This document shows positions 25,601-39,305 of a stretch of 64,000 nucleotides of DNA, one piece after another (position 1 is the first letter of the stretch; every line of letters starts with the position of its first letter). Under the pieces are notes generated by a model. The model had not been told where the DNA came from, did no database searches, and saw nothing but the letters and a program-made list of their open reading frames with translations. Position numbers and translations under genes: made by a program. Origin of the DNA: Echiichthys vipera. Taxonomy: Eukaryota > Chordata > Actinopteri > Perciformes > Trachinidae. The stretch spans positions 18,950,499-19,014,498 of the forward strand of contig OY829658.1 in assembly GCA_963691815.1 (NCBI GenBank), written 5' to 3'.

Positions 25601-27037
25601 TTTACCGATATATTTCCTTTAGTGAGTCAAGTTTCGTCTATTGTCTTTCCATTTACTACTCAGGTAGTGTTTGTTTGTAATCTTTAAGCCCTTTAAGCCC
25701 TGTTATCTGAATCATCGTCCATCTGAAGCCTGGATGCTGCTCTGCCCACTGCAGGGATCACGATAGATCGCAGGCTCAACTCAAAATCCAACCTGCACAA
25801 AAAATAGAAAACAATCAGGGCATGGAAGAAAAAAACTGCCTCAACACAATTTAATAGAATCCTAAAGTTCCACAACCATTTGTCTAAGAAGGACATGAAA
25901 ATGAATTTTTACTCTGACACTTTGTAGAGTGACTTGGCGCTCATTTTGTGCATCATCAACCTAAACATTTGTTGAAGGACACCACGCCATAACAGCAGCC
26001 GATGCTGCCAACTCATAAGGCAGGACCACTCACAAAAATAAATAAATAATAATAATAAAGCAGGACACAGCCCAACATCAATGTTCCGTACAAAGGGTAG
26101 TGTTAGTTGGGGACGGGAAGCTCCATCTTCTAATCTAAACATACATATACAATACCTGTGGTGTGAGTAACTTTACGGTTAAATGGTAGGCGATGTAAGC
26201 AGAGGCTTGACCTTGTTAATTTACTAGTATTTATGTGCCCATGACCAGGACATATGACCCCAAACTGCTTCAGTCAGCTAACAATAAAGGCTGAGTATAA
26301 AGGGAAGCTCTCAGAGGTCAATGTGTGTAGTACAAAGTGTTGCTGAAAAAAACATTCATGCTATTATAACAATCTCTGGGTTGATTAATGCTAAATGATA
26401 TGCAAACCATGTAGTCCAGTACTACAAGGGCAGTCCTTGTACTTAACCCTGAACCCTCATTAACTCTGTACTGAGCGAGATCTGGAAATACAATCAACTC
26501 AACTACTACTATTATTGTTGTTATTATTGCTTTTATAATTATTATTATTATTGTTATTTCAGCCTCTGGCTCAATTAGCCAACAACAAAATGCTTTTGGT
26601 GTTGTTCATTTTGTTTTTGTTGTTATGTATTCCCCCTTCTGTTCTAAGGAAACAAAGAAATCACAATTATTAAAAAATAACTAAACTGTAAAAGTAGTTC
26701 ACGTCTTCATTACTCTATCTTTGATGAGCAAAAATTCAATCATACAATCAACCTATAATGCCTTCATTCACATAAAAATATTATAGAAAAATAACTGCTT
26801 CGGCCAATAAATCTGTGCATACCTAATGTCTGCTAACTTATCTTTATCTATTCCTGCATTTTACTTCATGTGTGAATATTGCCAACAAAGCAATATTAGC
26901 AGCAAATAATTATACAGCCCGTGCTTGCTACCTTCTTGTAATCTACTGCTACAACAATGCATTCAGTTGAAAGGACAGTCTGAAAGAATAAGGAAAGAAG
27001 CTTATCTCAGTATGCACAGAGAACACCATGACATCTT
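22691..27037. other. Intergenic DNA, no gene recognised
   Basis: No supported gene in 4.3 kb. The stretch 25370-25660 starts AGGGTCTGGCGATATG and is less AT-rich, perhaps an old repeat. Short (ATT)n runs lie at 26040-26060 and 26505-26560. Confidence 0.5.
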
Positions 27038-27190
27038 GGACGGGTCACCAGCCAATCACAGAAGCAACAGATTGACACCAATCAACTCACTTTCACACCA
27101 AAAGGGCAATTTCGAGTGACCGGTTCACTTGACTTGCATGCTTTTGGAATCTAACAATGCTCCAAGAAAAACACGGGAGATCATGCAAAC
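27038..27190 (-). repeat. SINE-like fish repeat, antisense and diverged
   Basis: GACGGGTCACCAGCCAATCA then CACTTTCACACC and GGGAGATCATGCAAAC is a worn antisense version of the repeat at 29104-29417. For example, GTTTGCATG.TCTCC.TG and the CTGGCGACCTGTCCAGG box appear in reverse complement and in the right order. Confidence 0.65.
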
Positions 27191-27852
27191 AGAGAGAGGT
27201 CAAAAAAGGTACCAACCCAATACTTGTTGTAAGGCAACAATGCTGTAAACTGAAACACTATGCTGCCCTCACCTGAGAATTTTAAAGTCAGACACTTTAT
27301 CACGACATCACACACAATTAATAACTTCACAAGTTCTCAGTAAATGTGTTCACACAATTGGACAGGAATGTGGGGTCAAACTTCACAACACATTTTGTGT
27401 TCATGTAAAACATAGTGGTGTTACAATTCAATGCATATCACAAGTCAAGGTTATCTCAAAACGTCCCTCCTCAAGGATTAAATGAGGTGAGTCAATGAGA
27501 GTGAAAAATAGACTCAAGCCTCTAGTTTAGTTAAATGCATACTTGGCTGATAAGCACTTGGCTGAGAATTACCCAGTCTTTTCTTGGTTTCACAAAAGGA
27601 CAAATTAAATTACCAGGCAATCCTGGGACTCTTAAATACCACATCATCCCTATGGGTGAGGCTTTGCTGATCATTGTGAATTATCTGCTGACAGTGTGCC
27701 GGTCAACCAATCCATTAGCACCGATGACCGTCACGTCTTAGTGGGAAACAAATATTAGCCCCATGGGACCAAAGCTGTGTGAACCAAACAACTGGGTACC
27801 TGACAGATCAACACCACACGCTTAAATGGCTTTAAATATAACCAACAGATTC

Positions 27853-27855
<3 letters not shown>

Positions 27856-27911
<56 letters not shown>
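27856..27911. repeat. (TG)n microsatellite
   Basis: About 28 uninterrupted units. Confidence 0.98.
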
Positions 27912-27915
<4 letters not shown>

Positions 27916-28722
27916 ATTAATTATTTAATAACCAGAGGTAGATGCTGCATAATCAGGACCTCTGATACCATGCAATAAATCTTTTGTAGGAAAACTAGAA
28001 TACAACTGTATATGCATGCATACCTCTGCACACCCTTTGATGAATTACAGTAGTAGGCGCTGGCTCTAGCCTTGAAGATAAAAGATATTTATGACATTGG
28101 CCAGAGCAGAGGAAATGGATTTGTAATTTGTGATACATTAAGAGTGGAAAAATTAATTAAATAAAACATATTTCAAATCAGAGCTATTCTCAAGTAACCC
28201 AATGTGACTTCGGGTTATAACTTGTGAATAAAACTTTCCTGTAACACATAGCAATATCAGTATCCCCTAATCAATGACTTCCACCATTAAAAGCTACAGA
28301 ACACTGACCATGAGGACACACACAACCACTTGATAGACTCTTACTAATATCCATTAACTGTAAGGGTTTTACTTCATTATACCGTCACAAAAATATGTTT
28401 GTATATGTTTGGTCTACTTTGGCAAACATGCAGTCTAACAATTGCCTTGTGTCATAGAAAAAAGAAAAACAGAAACCAAAATCTGTATTTTATATTTTTT
28501 GGTTTCATGATGGTGCTTCCTAGTTTTGCATTAAACTGATGTGTTCCAGCATCTTCTATCTTCTTCTATCATAGATTGCAACCTTCTCACTATCCACTAA
28601 GCAATTACTCGATTAATTAATATTGTAGCTATAATCAGAATGCTACCAAGTTTGCAGCAGTTTGAGATGTTCACGGTACAATGATCTTCTCAGAATATAT
28701 CACAGTTTTATGGTATCACACA

Positions 28723-28744
28723 ATAATAATAATTATTATTATTA

Positions 28745-28799
<55 letters not shown>

Positions 28800-28801
28800 C
28801 A
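28723..28801. repeat. (ATT)n microsatellite with inverted start
   Basis: AATAATAATAATT turns into (ATT)n, with interruptions by ATC at 28745 and 28800. The first 20 or so bases are self-complementary. Confidence 0.95.
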
Positions 28802-29103
28802 TCAGTTAAAATGACCCTTCAAGTAATTTTTCAAGTAAGTCATTTCATATCACAGTAGACAAAGCGGCATGAAAGCGGTATATCGTTGGAACCATTATAC
28901 TGTATCTACCTTTATGTTTGAAAAAAAATCTTCCGTACAGGATCAATGCAACTGAGACAAAGTCGTGACAGCTCAGAAGGCCTTGAATTCACAGCATTTT
29001 AGCAGATAAAGTGCAGATGGCATGCAAGCTCCACCACTCGACTACAAACAAAAAAAACATGTGAGCAGTAACTATCAAATCCTATGCTAAAGTGCATGCG
29101 TGA

Positions 29104-29417
29104 AATTAACCTGCACTTACACGGTGGTTAGCACTGTCGCCTCACAGCGAGAAGGTTGTGGAGTTTGCATGTTGTCTGCGTGGGTTTTCTCCGGGTACTC
29201 CGGTTTCCTCCCACAATCCAAAGACATGCACGTGTTAGGTTAATTGATGACTCTAAAAATTGCCCTTAGGTGGGAATGGTTGTCTGCCTCTGTTCATCTC
29301 TATGTGCCCTGCGATAGACTGGCGTCCTGTCCAGGGTGTACCCCGCCTCACGCCCGATGTCAGCTGAGATCGGCTCCAGCCCCCCGGGATAAGCGGTTGA
29401 AGATGAATGAATGAATT
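29104..29417 (+). repeat. SINE-like fish interspersed repeat
   Basis: The order of phrases is that of a very common teleost retroposed repeat: GGTGGTTAGCACTGTCGCCT (tRNA-like box A region), GTGGAGTTTGCATG, GGGTACTCCGGTTTCCTCCC, CTGGCGTCCTGTCCAGGGTG and GATCGGCTCCAGCCCCCCGG, ending in a short (ATGA)n tail. The piece between AGAAGGT and GTGGAGTTTG that would hold the box B promoter is deleted, so the copy cannot be transcribed by Pol III as such. Exact family name not assigned. Confidence 0.85.
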
Positions 29418-30526
29418 ACACAACAAGAGCTGTGTTACTGCTCAACTGGCACACACTTACACTATAAATCACTTTGTCTATATGTTTTTTTATCATATAT
29501 ACACAATCCATTCGTATACTTTCTTTATGTGAGTGATGCTATCAGTCCACCAGTCTCCATGCCGATTTACATTCCAAAGCTATCCATTTTCTTTTATCAC
29601 TTCCCTTTTTCCAGGAGGCTGACAGTTGAAGAAGCAACATGTGTAAGAGCTGACATGGCTGACATCATGGCATGCTGACAGAAACATAAAAAGATGTTTA
29701 GATGTGGTCTGGATGGGAATCAGCAATACTTAGATAGTCCTTTCCAGGCTTTTTACCCCTACCTTTCCTAAAGGTCCATCTATTTTCATTTTGCATTGCA
29801 TTTAATGGTTACTCAAAATAAAACGTAACTAATCTAAAATATCATAAGAGTCATTTTAGATAGACTGCCATTACATTTGGTACAGACTTAAACAACCTCT
29901 AAAAAGGTCTATACTAACATGTTAAATTTAGGTCCACTGGTGGCGTGACCATAGAACTTTAGCCTTTGATGTTTGTTTTTTCTCTTGTGAAATTTCAAAA
30001 TTCTCCTCTTATTGAGTCAAAAGCCAGCAACTTCTTGAAAGAATGAGTTTGTGTTTATGTCTGTGTGTGTATCCTTATGAATTTGTGTGTGGATACTAAT
30101 TTGCAAACTCAGCAGAAAGAAACAAAAGAGGTAGGGGGGAAAAAAGGTAGAGACTGGCTTTAGGCAATGTTCTCGTGTATCTGGCCAGTGATCCCCAGAT
30201 GCAGCAGCAGTGTGTGACAGCTTGTGTGTACACGAGCTGTTTTCAGCACCATGCAGGGTTCAAATGTCCCTGCAAGAACAAAACAGCAAAAAGGGTAACA
30301 AATAAACGTTTGTTTGTAACTGCTTTCCCATCATACTGTTTTAAGTCCAACATATAGATATATATCGGTGGGAAACCACCTAATTGCTGTTTGCATGGCA
30401 TCTTCTGTCCCGTTGTGCTTTCTGTACAGATCTTAAGTGCTTTGCATTACTACTGTACGTTATTTTTGCACATTAGAAACAAGTTTATTAGAGGACACCT
30501 TAATATAATAGAAACAAGTTGCAACA
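29418..30526. other. Intergenic DNA, no gene recognised
   Basis: No recognised motif or repeat family. Confidence 0.5.
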
Positions 30527-31484
30527 AGGGTTGGGCTGATGGCTGACAGGCTGACATTGACTACTGAGCCCAACATAGTGATTATTTTTAAAGTGTTTGG
30601 ACTGCACTCATTTCTGGAGTTATGATTAATAAAATGAGAGACATCTTTTTTTTTCTACTGGTGGATATAGCTCCTTTATTTGTAGTCGTTTGTCTATTTA
30701 AGTGAAACCAAATCATATTTGATTTTGCCTGCCTGCCTGTCTTTGTGCCCTCAAAAAAGATTGTCCCGTTGTAGGTCAACTGGCCTTGCACCCTAAATTA
30801 TGAAATTCCAGGCCTGCATGTCACCATTGTGTGGTATACTGAAAACAAGTTTTGTCAGATGAAAAATCCATTTCTTGACTTTTCTGAAAAAGAAGTCTAG
30901 CCAGACGCTGTTCTTTCAGCACCACATTTCAGCTCAGCTGCTGCCGCATTCTTTGAAGAAAACTGCAATTGGCATTTTGTCAGTCAACAGAAGTCTGAGT
31001 CGATATGTACTGGACTGATAGTCCCTTGCAAAATAACTAAGTACCATGTGTTACAACTGGTGTGAGTTGGGACAAAGCTGCACTTCGAAGGAGACTAAAA
31101 AGGCTGCTTGAAATTATATCTGTGCAAGATAGTAGTTTTAATCAGGTCGATTATGCCAATTATGCCGTATCGGCGCTGCCTGTGCTTACGAGGCCCATTG
31201 CTGCTGTGGAACGACATTAGAGCTCCTCCTTGTGTGAGTTTCGCCATTTGACAGGCAGATGTTCAGACTTGTAGGGGCTGTCCAGACAACTGGATGTTTT
31301 CAAAAAATTGCATCAAGTAAACACAGACTAAACATAGACAATGCAGACAATAACAGTGTAAAATGTTCATTTAAGTTCAGCAATTGTGTGTCTCATTATT
31401 TTCTTATTAATTTGCTGTATTTCATCTGGTGCAAAAAAAATAACAACATAATGTCAGCATTATAAATCGGCCATCAGCCACCCT
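30527..31484. mobile_element. Possible TIR element, 0.96 kb
   Basis: Left end AGGGTTGGGCTGATGGCTGA against the complement of the right end AGGGTGGCTGATGGCCGAT: nearly the same with a two-base gap. No target duplication was found and no transposase is present. Part of it (31150-31262) has a second copy near 36.4 kb. Confidence 0.45.
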
Positions 31485-32607
31485 GCACTCCTAATATCAG
31501 CATCAGCAATTGAAAGAAAGATATCAGTCGAACCTACAGGATAGAGTCACAAATCTTATAATTGTGTGGTTGAGATCAAAAATGAAGGGTGAGTTCCAAA
31601 AAGAGTGGGGTCTGAGCAAGGGCTGGAAGTAGGGGCCCCTTGCTTGATTTAATATTGTGGCTGGTATGATCCCATCTCAAGATGGGCTCTAGTTTGGCCT
31701 GCTATGCCTGACTTCCTGTGTACAAGAAAATGCTCTCACTGTAACCATACAGAACAATAGAACTTAATTTAAATAAACTGAGCAATTATCCATGTCAGTT
31801 AGATGAATGTCAGACTGGATGATTTTTACAAAAGAAAACAGAATGTGTCTAGTAGAGCTTTAAGAAGAATGCCATTAAGGGTATTTTTTGTATGACATCC
31901 ACATTTCACCACTGCTCAAAGCAATTTTTCCTGAACATCTCATATGAGGTTTGTCCAGGGAACAGGTGAGGGACTGAATGCCTCAGTGATGAGCCCCCTG
32001 ACAGCAGAGTGATTATTCCAATCACAGCCTGCCTGTAATCAATGACAGAAGGTCACGCACGCGCCTGAAACACACATTCATGACAACACATACACATGCA
32101 TCAAGACAGACTGCCTTGCACAGTCAGTCACACACATTTAAAATCTAATGCAAAACAGATATGCCCATGCACAAAGACTTAAACATGGTCCTCAATCAAT
32201 ACATTGGGTCATAACCCCAGAGATGAACCATATGGAACATCAATAGGCTCATCAATCATACACCACAGAAAATGGCAAGGTCACTGGGGGTGTGTCCGTC
32301 TGACGGAATGAGTTCATCTCTTGTGTGTATTGCATGTCAGCTCATATTTAAAGGTTATGAATACATTTCTCGATCAACTGTATGTACGGGTTGGTCCCAC
32401 TGAAACTGTGTGTCATTCTGCTGTCCATGGGTGTGTATGATTGTGTATATGTGTATCTGTACTCAGATCTATAGCTTCTACAGGAAGCAGCCGTTTGTGT
32501 GCATCTGCTTCCCTATTCGAAAGGCCTAATTTAAAGGTTATGAATAGGTGTCAGATATTGACTGTGTCGAAGTTAGTGTTCCTGAATGCATCTGGTGGTA
32601 ATGTCGG

Positions 32608-32610
<3 letters not shown>
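31485..32610. other. Intergenic DNA, no gene recognised
   Basis: No recognised motif. Confidence 0.5.
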
Positions 32611-32649
<39 letters not shown>

Positions 32650-32660
32650 GGGGGGGGGGG
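32611..32660. repeat. (TG)n followed by a G-run
   Basis: About 18 TG units pass directly into an uninterrupted run of about 14 G. Confidence 0.97.
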
Positions 32661-35600
32661 TGCCAATAATACAATACAACCTGCCCATTAAAAATCTGAG
32701 AGCTGTAAACTTTTATTTTATACATAATTATTATAATTCACACTTTGGCACTTCATTATCATTTTGATCCCTCAAGCCAGCAGTAAATGACCTTTCTATT
32801 AGAAAAGGGCCACTGAACCTAATCAAAGTTGCGCAACTCTGCAATGAGAAATGTAGACTGGTAGTATTATATTCAAAAATATCATGGTACAGATGATTAG
32901 GAACTGTTGAGAAGCAAAATGTCATCTTATAAATAAATAAACAAATCAAAAAGATTTATTAAGGAAAAAAATGTTATTTTTTTTTTGTGGGAGGCTTATA
33001 GTGGCATTAATCATATATTTACCAATAGACAGTCAGTGGATTACTATTACTAAATGACGGTCAGCGTACCCCCAGTTTTGAGCAGCAGACCGGAGTCCCT
33101 GCACAGGAGCCAAGCAATGTACGGCTGTGAACGGGAACAGCAGCAAAAACACATTTTAGCCACCTAAAAAAATGGCTCAAGCGCATGCTATATATAGAAT
33201 ATTTATATTATATATTATCACTGCTTGTCCTTGCTGTCACACAGTTCTTTTGTTTGGGACTACATGTTCTCAACAATAAAAGAAGGGTTTCTTCACAGTG
33301 AAACTTCCCTGAACAAATAAAAGGTTTATTTTTTTGTTTTCGAGTTTAACTGGTGCTATTTGGTGGAGGACAGACAGGCGCTGATTATTAAATTTATTAC
33401 AGTGCATTTGGGATTTACACTCCTGGTCCAATTTGGTGTTGCTGCTGGTGCAATCCAAATGCAAGATGGTTTCTAGCTAATTAAAGTTTATAAACTATTC
33501 TACTGTGTTCCTGTTGAGAAATGTGATGTGCTTCTTATTAGGAACACTGCCTTTCCTGGACAGCTCAGGCCCAATTGAGCCTCTAATGACAGTAGTGTGT
33601 TTTAATGAGTCTGTGCTACACTCATTAACACATTTAATGTTGTTTTACCAAACAAACGACTCATAATTCTACAAAACTAGAGACCACCTTGCTATAGGAT
33701 CACACCAGCCATGATGCCAAATTGGGCCAGGGCTGTTAAGTAGTGGTGCAATGGCCCCTCCCTTCTTACCCTCCATTTTTGTAACATTTGTAAAGTTTTG
33801 TGACTCTATCTTTCTACCCCCCTCCTTTAAGCAACCAAGAGGAAGGCTGGAAAGATTGTGGCGGATCCTTCCCACCCTGGACACAAAATGTTTGAACTAC
33901 AACCCTCTGGGATGAGGCTACGGCCCATAAGGAACAAAACCTCACAACACAATAACAGTCTCTTCCCGCCTATAATGGCCTCATTAACAAGACCCGAGAC
34001 CTACCTACTGACACTGACTTTTATTCTGATATTTGAACTCCTTCATTTTGAGCTCAACTACACAACACTACACATATTAGTTAATGCCTTTAGCCACTGG
34101 GGGCGTAACAAATAAACCACATGAAAAACGCAAAACACTCGCCAGCAAATATTCATACCGGCGATGTCTTCTGCCTGCCAGATCAGCTCAACAGCAGCCT
34201 AGGGCTTTTTGTGAAAGGTAAGAATGTAAAAAAGGGGATTTGGTCTTCAATCAAACTACAGAGCTTCTGTATTGTTTTATCATCCTCATGCGTCACGGTT
34301 GTAAAAAAAATCTGAAAAATCAACCTAGTCCTGGGAAAAAATTGCGGCGCTTTATCACTGCGTATTATTTGCTTTCAGTATGGAAGTAAAGCTACACAAA
34401 AAATACAGTTTGAAAATAATATATTGACGCACTGGATCCCCAGTGTGTAAAATGCCTTTAATGTGACAAAGTACCTTAAAATGAGCTGTAACAGGGCATC
34501 ACTTATAAAGATCATATCTCTAAGATAAAGATTGACTAATTCATTTCCATTATTTGAAATTAGTTTAGTAAGTTATTGCCTATTTTGCATGAAAGCGGCA
34601 GATTGCTGTATTGTTGCCTGTTTGCAGTGCTGGTGTCTGCCCATCATTCACAACCAATAAAACCTCTAAAAAAATATGCTTTCTATAAAACGATGGTTAA
34701 CTGAATCATCGGCACTTAAGTATGTTCAGCGTGTGGTATTTTGCCAGTTTTACATTTAATAATATTCCGTTAACCGTCATAATTTTAGCTGTGTTTTTTT
34801 TTTTTCTTTTAAGTGAATGGAAGATCTCACTAGTGTATCTGTCACAATCTACCTGGACACATCTGGGTCTTGTGAGATTTCAGATGTAAGCAGTGCAAAA
34901 CACAGACTCACCCACACGAACACTGGGCTTTAAACTCGCAAGTATAATGTTCATAGACACACACAGAACAGAGGCAATTCTCACCCCCCACAGTCTGAAG
35001 TATCTTTTGTTTCTCACACCTGACATGTCTTGTCACATGATAATGGTTTTGTCCTCATCCTTTTTAATGTCTCAATTAGTTTTTATCAGTATAGTCTTTA
35101 TATCAGACACATTTGACAAAAGCTCAACCATATCACATGCAGCCCTGACTTGACACATGCTCCCCACTGATCTCCAAACAATCACACACACACACACAAG
35201 CACACGAACACGCACACACACAATTCATTTCCCATCAAGCCCCTTGACCGAGCTACAGTGTGCATTGCCATGGTAACTCAATACTGAATACAAATGATGA
35301 GTTGTCAGGTATACCACAGTCGGACGGTATGCTGATCAATAAAAGCGTCACATTATTTTTAAATAATATGCACAGCAGTGAGCATGGGTGTTAAAAGTTC
35401 CCATTAGCATTATCTCAAACACTCCCAAAAATGCTGCCCACCATGTACCACACTGCAATTGAAAACACGACATATGCTATAACTAATACTTATCCAAGTA
35501 TAGATCTTTTTTAAAAGCATCATTTACAATGTCCATCACTGACGGGTTGGCTCCTGTCTTCTGCTACCCTTCAGAAATATCTGCAGTTTCATCTGCCCTA

Positions 35601-36366
35601 CTGAGAGGGTCAGTAGCTGTTTGCTTCACTCTATCAAACCAGCAAAGTGTCAGAAAAGTGTAGCAGATTCCCATGACCCTTCTCACCCAGCCAAAGACCT
35701 GCTTGAGATAGCATGCTTTGAGAGAGGGTATTTGTTCTTCACTTTTACTACTAGAAAAGCTTTTTCCTGAGAGCAGACTACCTCCTCAAAAACTCCCCTA
35801 AGACTGTGTTCCATCTCAGCTTTTTCCCATATACCAACCTGTCTCTCAAATATCTCCATCAGCTGATCCTGTCATTCTGTTCATGGTTACAACTTAATTG
35901 GCAAAAAAGCCCATTTTTACTTTTTCTATGTGGTTCCCTCCTCATCAGGATATCAGGAAACAATTTCTACCATTTAGTAGGTCTGGATAAAAAGTTTCTA
36001 GTCCAATTCCCACTGTAAATGGTTGTATTGGCTCGCTTCACTGATTATTGATTCTCTGTCTGCAGTATCAGCACAACCCAGATCATTTTAATCTGTTCTG
36101 GGACAAAATATATTCGTATTTTTGTGTGGGTAGACGATACATCTGAGCAGTTTGGGTTCAAGAAGCAAAGCTATTGTACAGCACTAACAGTCTGGACTCT
36201 CTTCTGCCCACACCAAGACCTGCTGGCTGGTCCATCAGTCAGTGATGGCTCCAAGGTCACAGCCCTTATAATAATGAATCCACTTTTTAAGTTGCAAGTT
36301 TTTATTCTAGACCAAAACCAGTGTAATACACATTGTGGATATTGTTGTGCTCATTATCTGTGTACC
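32661..36366. other. Intergenic DNA, no gene recognised
   Basis: No supported gene. 33050-33170 (GACGGTCAGCGTACCCCCAG, then GGAGTCCCTGCACAGGAGCC) is GC-richer than its surroundings and probably a repeat fragment. A CA-rich run lies at 35189-35222. Confidence 0.5.
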
Positions 36367-36480
36367 TCAAACGATGCCTGTAATCATTAAGACGATAAGC
36401 TCGCTGCTGTGTAACAAAGTTAGCGCTCCCCCTTGTGTCAGTTTCCACATTTTACAGGCAGACATCAGTGTCATGGTAGC
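36367..36480 (+). repeat. Dispersed repeat, second copy of 31150-31262
   Basis: GTTAGCGCTCCCCCTTGTGT then CAGTTTCCACATTTTACAGG aligns with ATTAGAGCTCCTCCTTGTGT then GAGTTTCGCCATTTGACAGG at about 31217. Same orientation. Confidence 0.65.
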
Positions 36481-37215
36481 AAGCCTTCAACCAGCAAACA
36501 TAGCTTACAGGACTCAAAAAACAAACAAAACTGTGAAGCCTTTTAGAGGCCATCCACACAAGAATGGAATGTGTCGAAAACGTTGGTTGGCGTTACCTGA
36601 GAATTTCCATTTGATGTTACTTCATACCCTAAATTTCACAGCTTTAGTTCGTAGTTACGCAAATGCAAATTTAATACAAAAAAAATCAAAATATGTAACA
36701 ATGAAGGGAGTGACCTGCATAATGAGTATCTTTTCTTTTGATGCTTTCTGTAAGTACATTTTCCTGCCAACACCTAATTGTATGTAATACTTTACAATGT
36801 ATTTTTACATTGATGTTCCCTTACCACCATTTACAGAATACATTTATGATTTGGTTGTATAGTCATCACAATTTCAAATATCATTTATATTGCTCAGAGA
36901 CGATTTTAAAGCATTCCACAGCCCACCTTTTTGCTTCCACATATCGTGACTTTTTTACTCTGATTGTCAGTTAATGCTTTGTCATTGCTTTTCACGGCTT
37001 CATGTTACCTAAACAACTGTTTCACACATTATAAATGCAGTTGTAAGACATGCCATCATAAACCCATTCAGTTTGAAGACCTATGAGGCCCTTTGCTATG
37101 GAGAGGGAAATTCCTCCTTCTGAAGTTTTGTTGGTTTATGCCTAAACTCCAAGTCAACCCATAAAGATTTATTGCTGCAGTGTATGTCAAAGAAACACGA
37201 GTGTCATTGTGTCTT

Positions 37216-37329
<114 letters not shown>

Positions 37330-37579
37330 TCTGCAGCACTGTGCTGCTGTGCAAGCAATAAGTTAAACAGCAAAATTTGACATTAAATTGTCCCTCGGAG
37401 ACACACATGAACGCGCATACACACATTGCAGGTAATATATTCATTAATCCTATTTATTTAAAGGCCACTTGGTTGAGAAGTGTCACAAAACACTTTACAC
37501 ATGCAAGCAGAGGGTTTGTGAGAGCTCACAGTCATTAAGCAATTTTAAACAATACCTGATAAAACCCCTATGCAGTATT

Positions 37580-37602
37580 GACAACAACAACAACAACAAC
37601 AA
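37580..37602. repeat. (CAA)n microsatellite
   Basis: About seven CAA units. Confidence 0.95.
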
Positions 37603-39305
37603 AGCAGGTGTATGTGTGTGAGACTATAATAAGTGTGGTGTTCTGGGAAAGAAGGGATAAGAGCCCACACATAATCCTGGGACATTTGTGTTATGGTTAT
37701 GGGGAGAAAATTGCTGAGCATTCTGCAAATAATAACGACGATAAAAGTTATTCAGTGGAACAGACCAGCAGGGACTGACTCGGTGTGTCGAGATGAGGCA
37801 AGAAACGAGCATCATGCCGGAAGCAAAGATTGGTTGTGGAGAGGAAAAGATGGGTGGGACAGAGACACAGAGGTGGACTGAGGTTGTATTTATATATAGA
37901 GCCGAACTGAGAAGAAAGGGACTTACCCACCTGTCTACCTCACTCTCTGCTGTCTTCTACATTGGTCAGTCCGATCTCAGTCTCTCTTTCCATCTTTCTC
38001 TGCTCACTCTGTCTTTCACTGGTTTACCAATTGTCTCTATTTATCTCGCTGGAAGCGTACACACATATTCAGACACAACGCACTTACGCATCCAGAGTGC
38101 ACAAGCTCACAGCCTTCAGTACATTGGTACACAAGGTACACCTTCCAATACCCCAGGCACAACACACACCCTGACACAGGCATACAGACATTCACAGTTT
38201 GAGTTAGCTGCAGGTGGGACTAATTGTCTCAGCGTGGGTACACTTATCCTCATTTTTCCCCCTCTCCTCTCATCAGCTCTTGTCCTTTCCTCTCCTTCTC
38301 TCCACGCTTCACCTGTCCTGAACTGCTCCTGTCCTCTCTTTTTTTCTTCCCCGCCCTCTAATCTTCTTCTCTCCTCTATCCTTTTTCATGCTGTCTGTCA
38401 GTCCATTTACAACCTGGCCTGACCTGGCTAAGAACACATACACACCTGGGATAAGAATGGTACATGATAGACCATAAACTCAATGTCATACATATTTCAT
38501 TAGAGATTATGATGGAATTAGACACTGCTGAGTCGGACTGCAACACAGCAGAAGATTAAATAGTCAGTTTAACCAGTTCCAGAACTGAACCATCCTGTGC
38601 TACAGATTGCAAAGGCAGAGGCTAACAGTAAGAGTAAGGAAGCCATTATTTCAAAGTTTACAATTTTTTAACTAATTTGATGGATTAGATGTTCTTTTCT
38701 TTGGGGAATCGAACAATATTGCAAATCTTCAGCTCCCACTAATTTAATCAACAAAAAAATGCCTGTGTGTTGTTGTCGTGACTAAAGTGCCACACGAGTT
38801 AAAGGTTTTTTTGACTGAATATCTTAAAATATCTCCAATAATGTTTAATTTTATAGATTTATTTTTACAATAATGTGTTTTTGTCTAGCAGTTTTCCAAT
38901 CATTTAAAAAAAAAAAAAAAACATCTGAAGGATATACGAGAAAAATAATGATAAGCACCCATGCTTGTACCACACCAAACTTTGAACGCAGTCTTCATTT
39001 TATTGTCTCACTATAACTTGCTTAACTAAATCTAACTTGCATGGTTGTAAAAATACTCAAAACTCCCACTGCAGTAGGTGCCTCCAGGATCACATATGAT
39101 AATGTCTCATCATGAGTAGGGCTGCAGTTATCAAATCCTTTTGTAATCGAGTATTCTACCGATTTTGCCATTGATCAATAGAGTAATCAGATAAAAAAGG
39201 TAGGTAACGTTATTTTTAAAATTGCCATGAAAAACTAAACATAGAGGCATTCACAAGGACGGCTACCCATTCTCTTCTTGCTTTTAACATCTGAAGTCAC
39301 TATGG

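Larger units (their letters stand above)
27191..29103. other. Intergenic DNA, no gene recognised
   Basis: Contains two microsatellites listed separately. The segment near 28600 (ATTACTCGATTAATTAATATTG) resembles hAT-end sequence also seen near 45.5 kb. No gene. Confidence 0.5.

Noticed and set aside
29104..29417. tRNA gene at the start of the SINE-like repeat
   Set aside because: Only a box A-like phrase is present; box B and a cloverleaf are missing.
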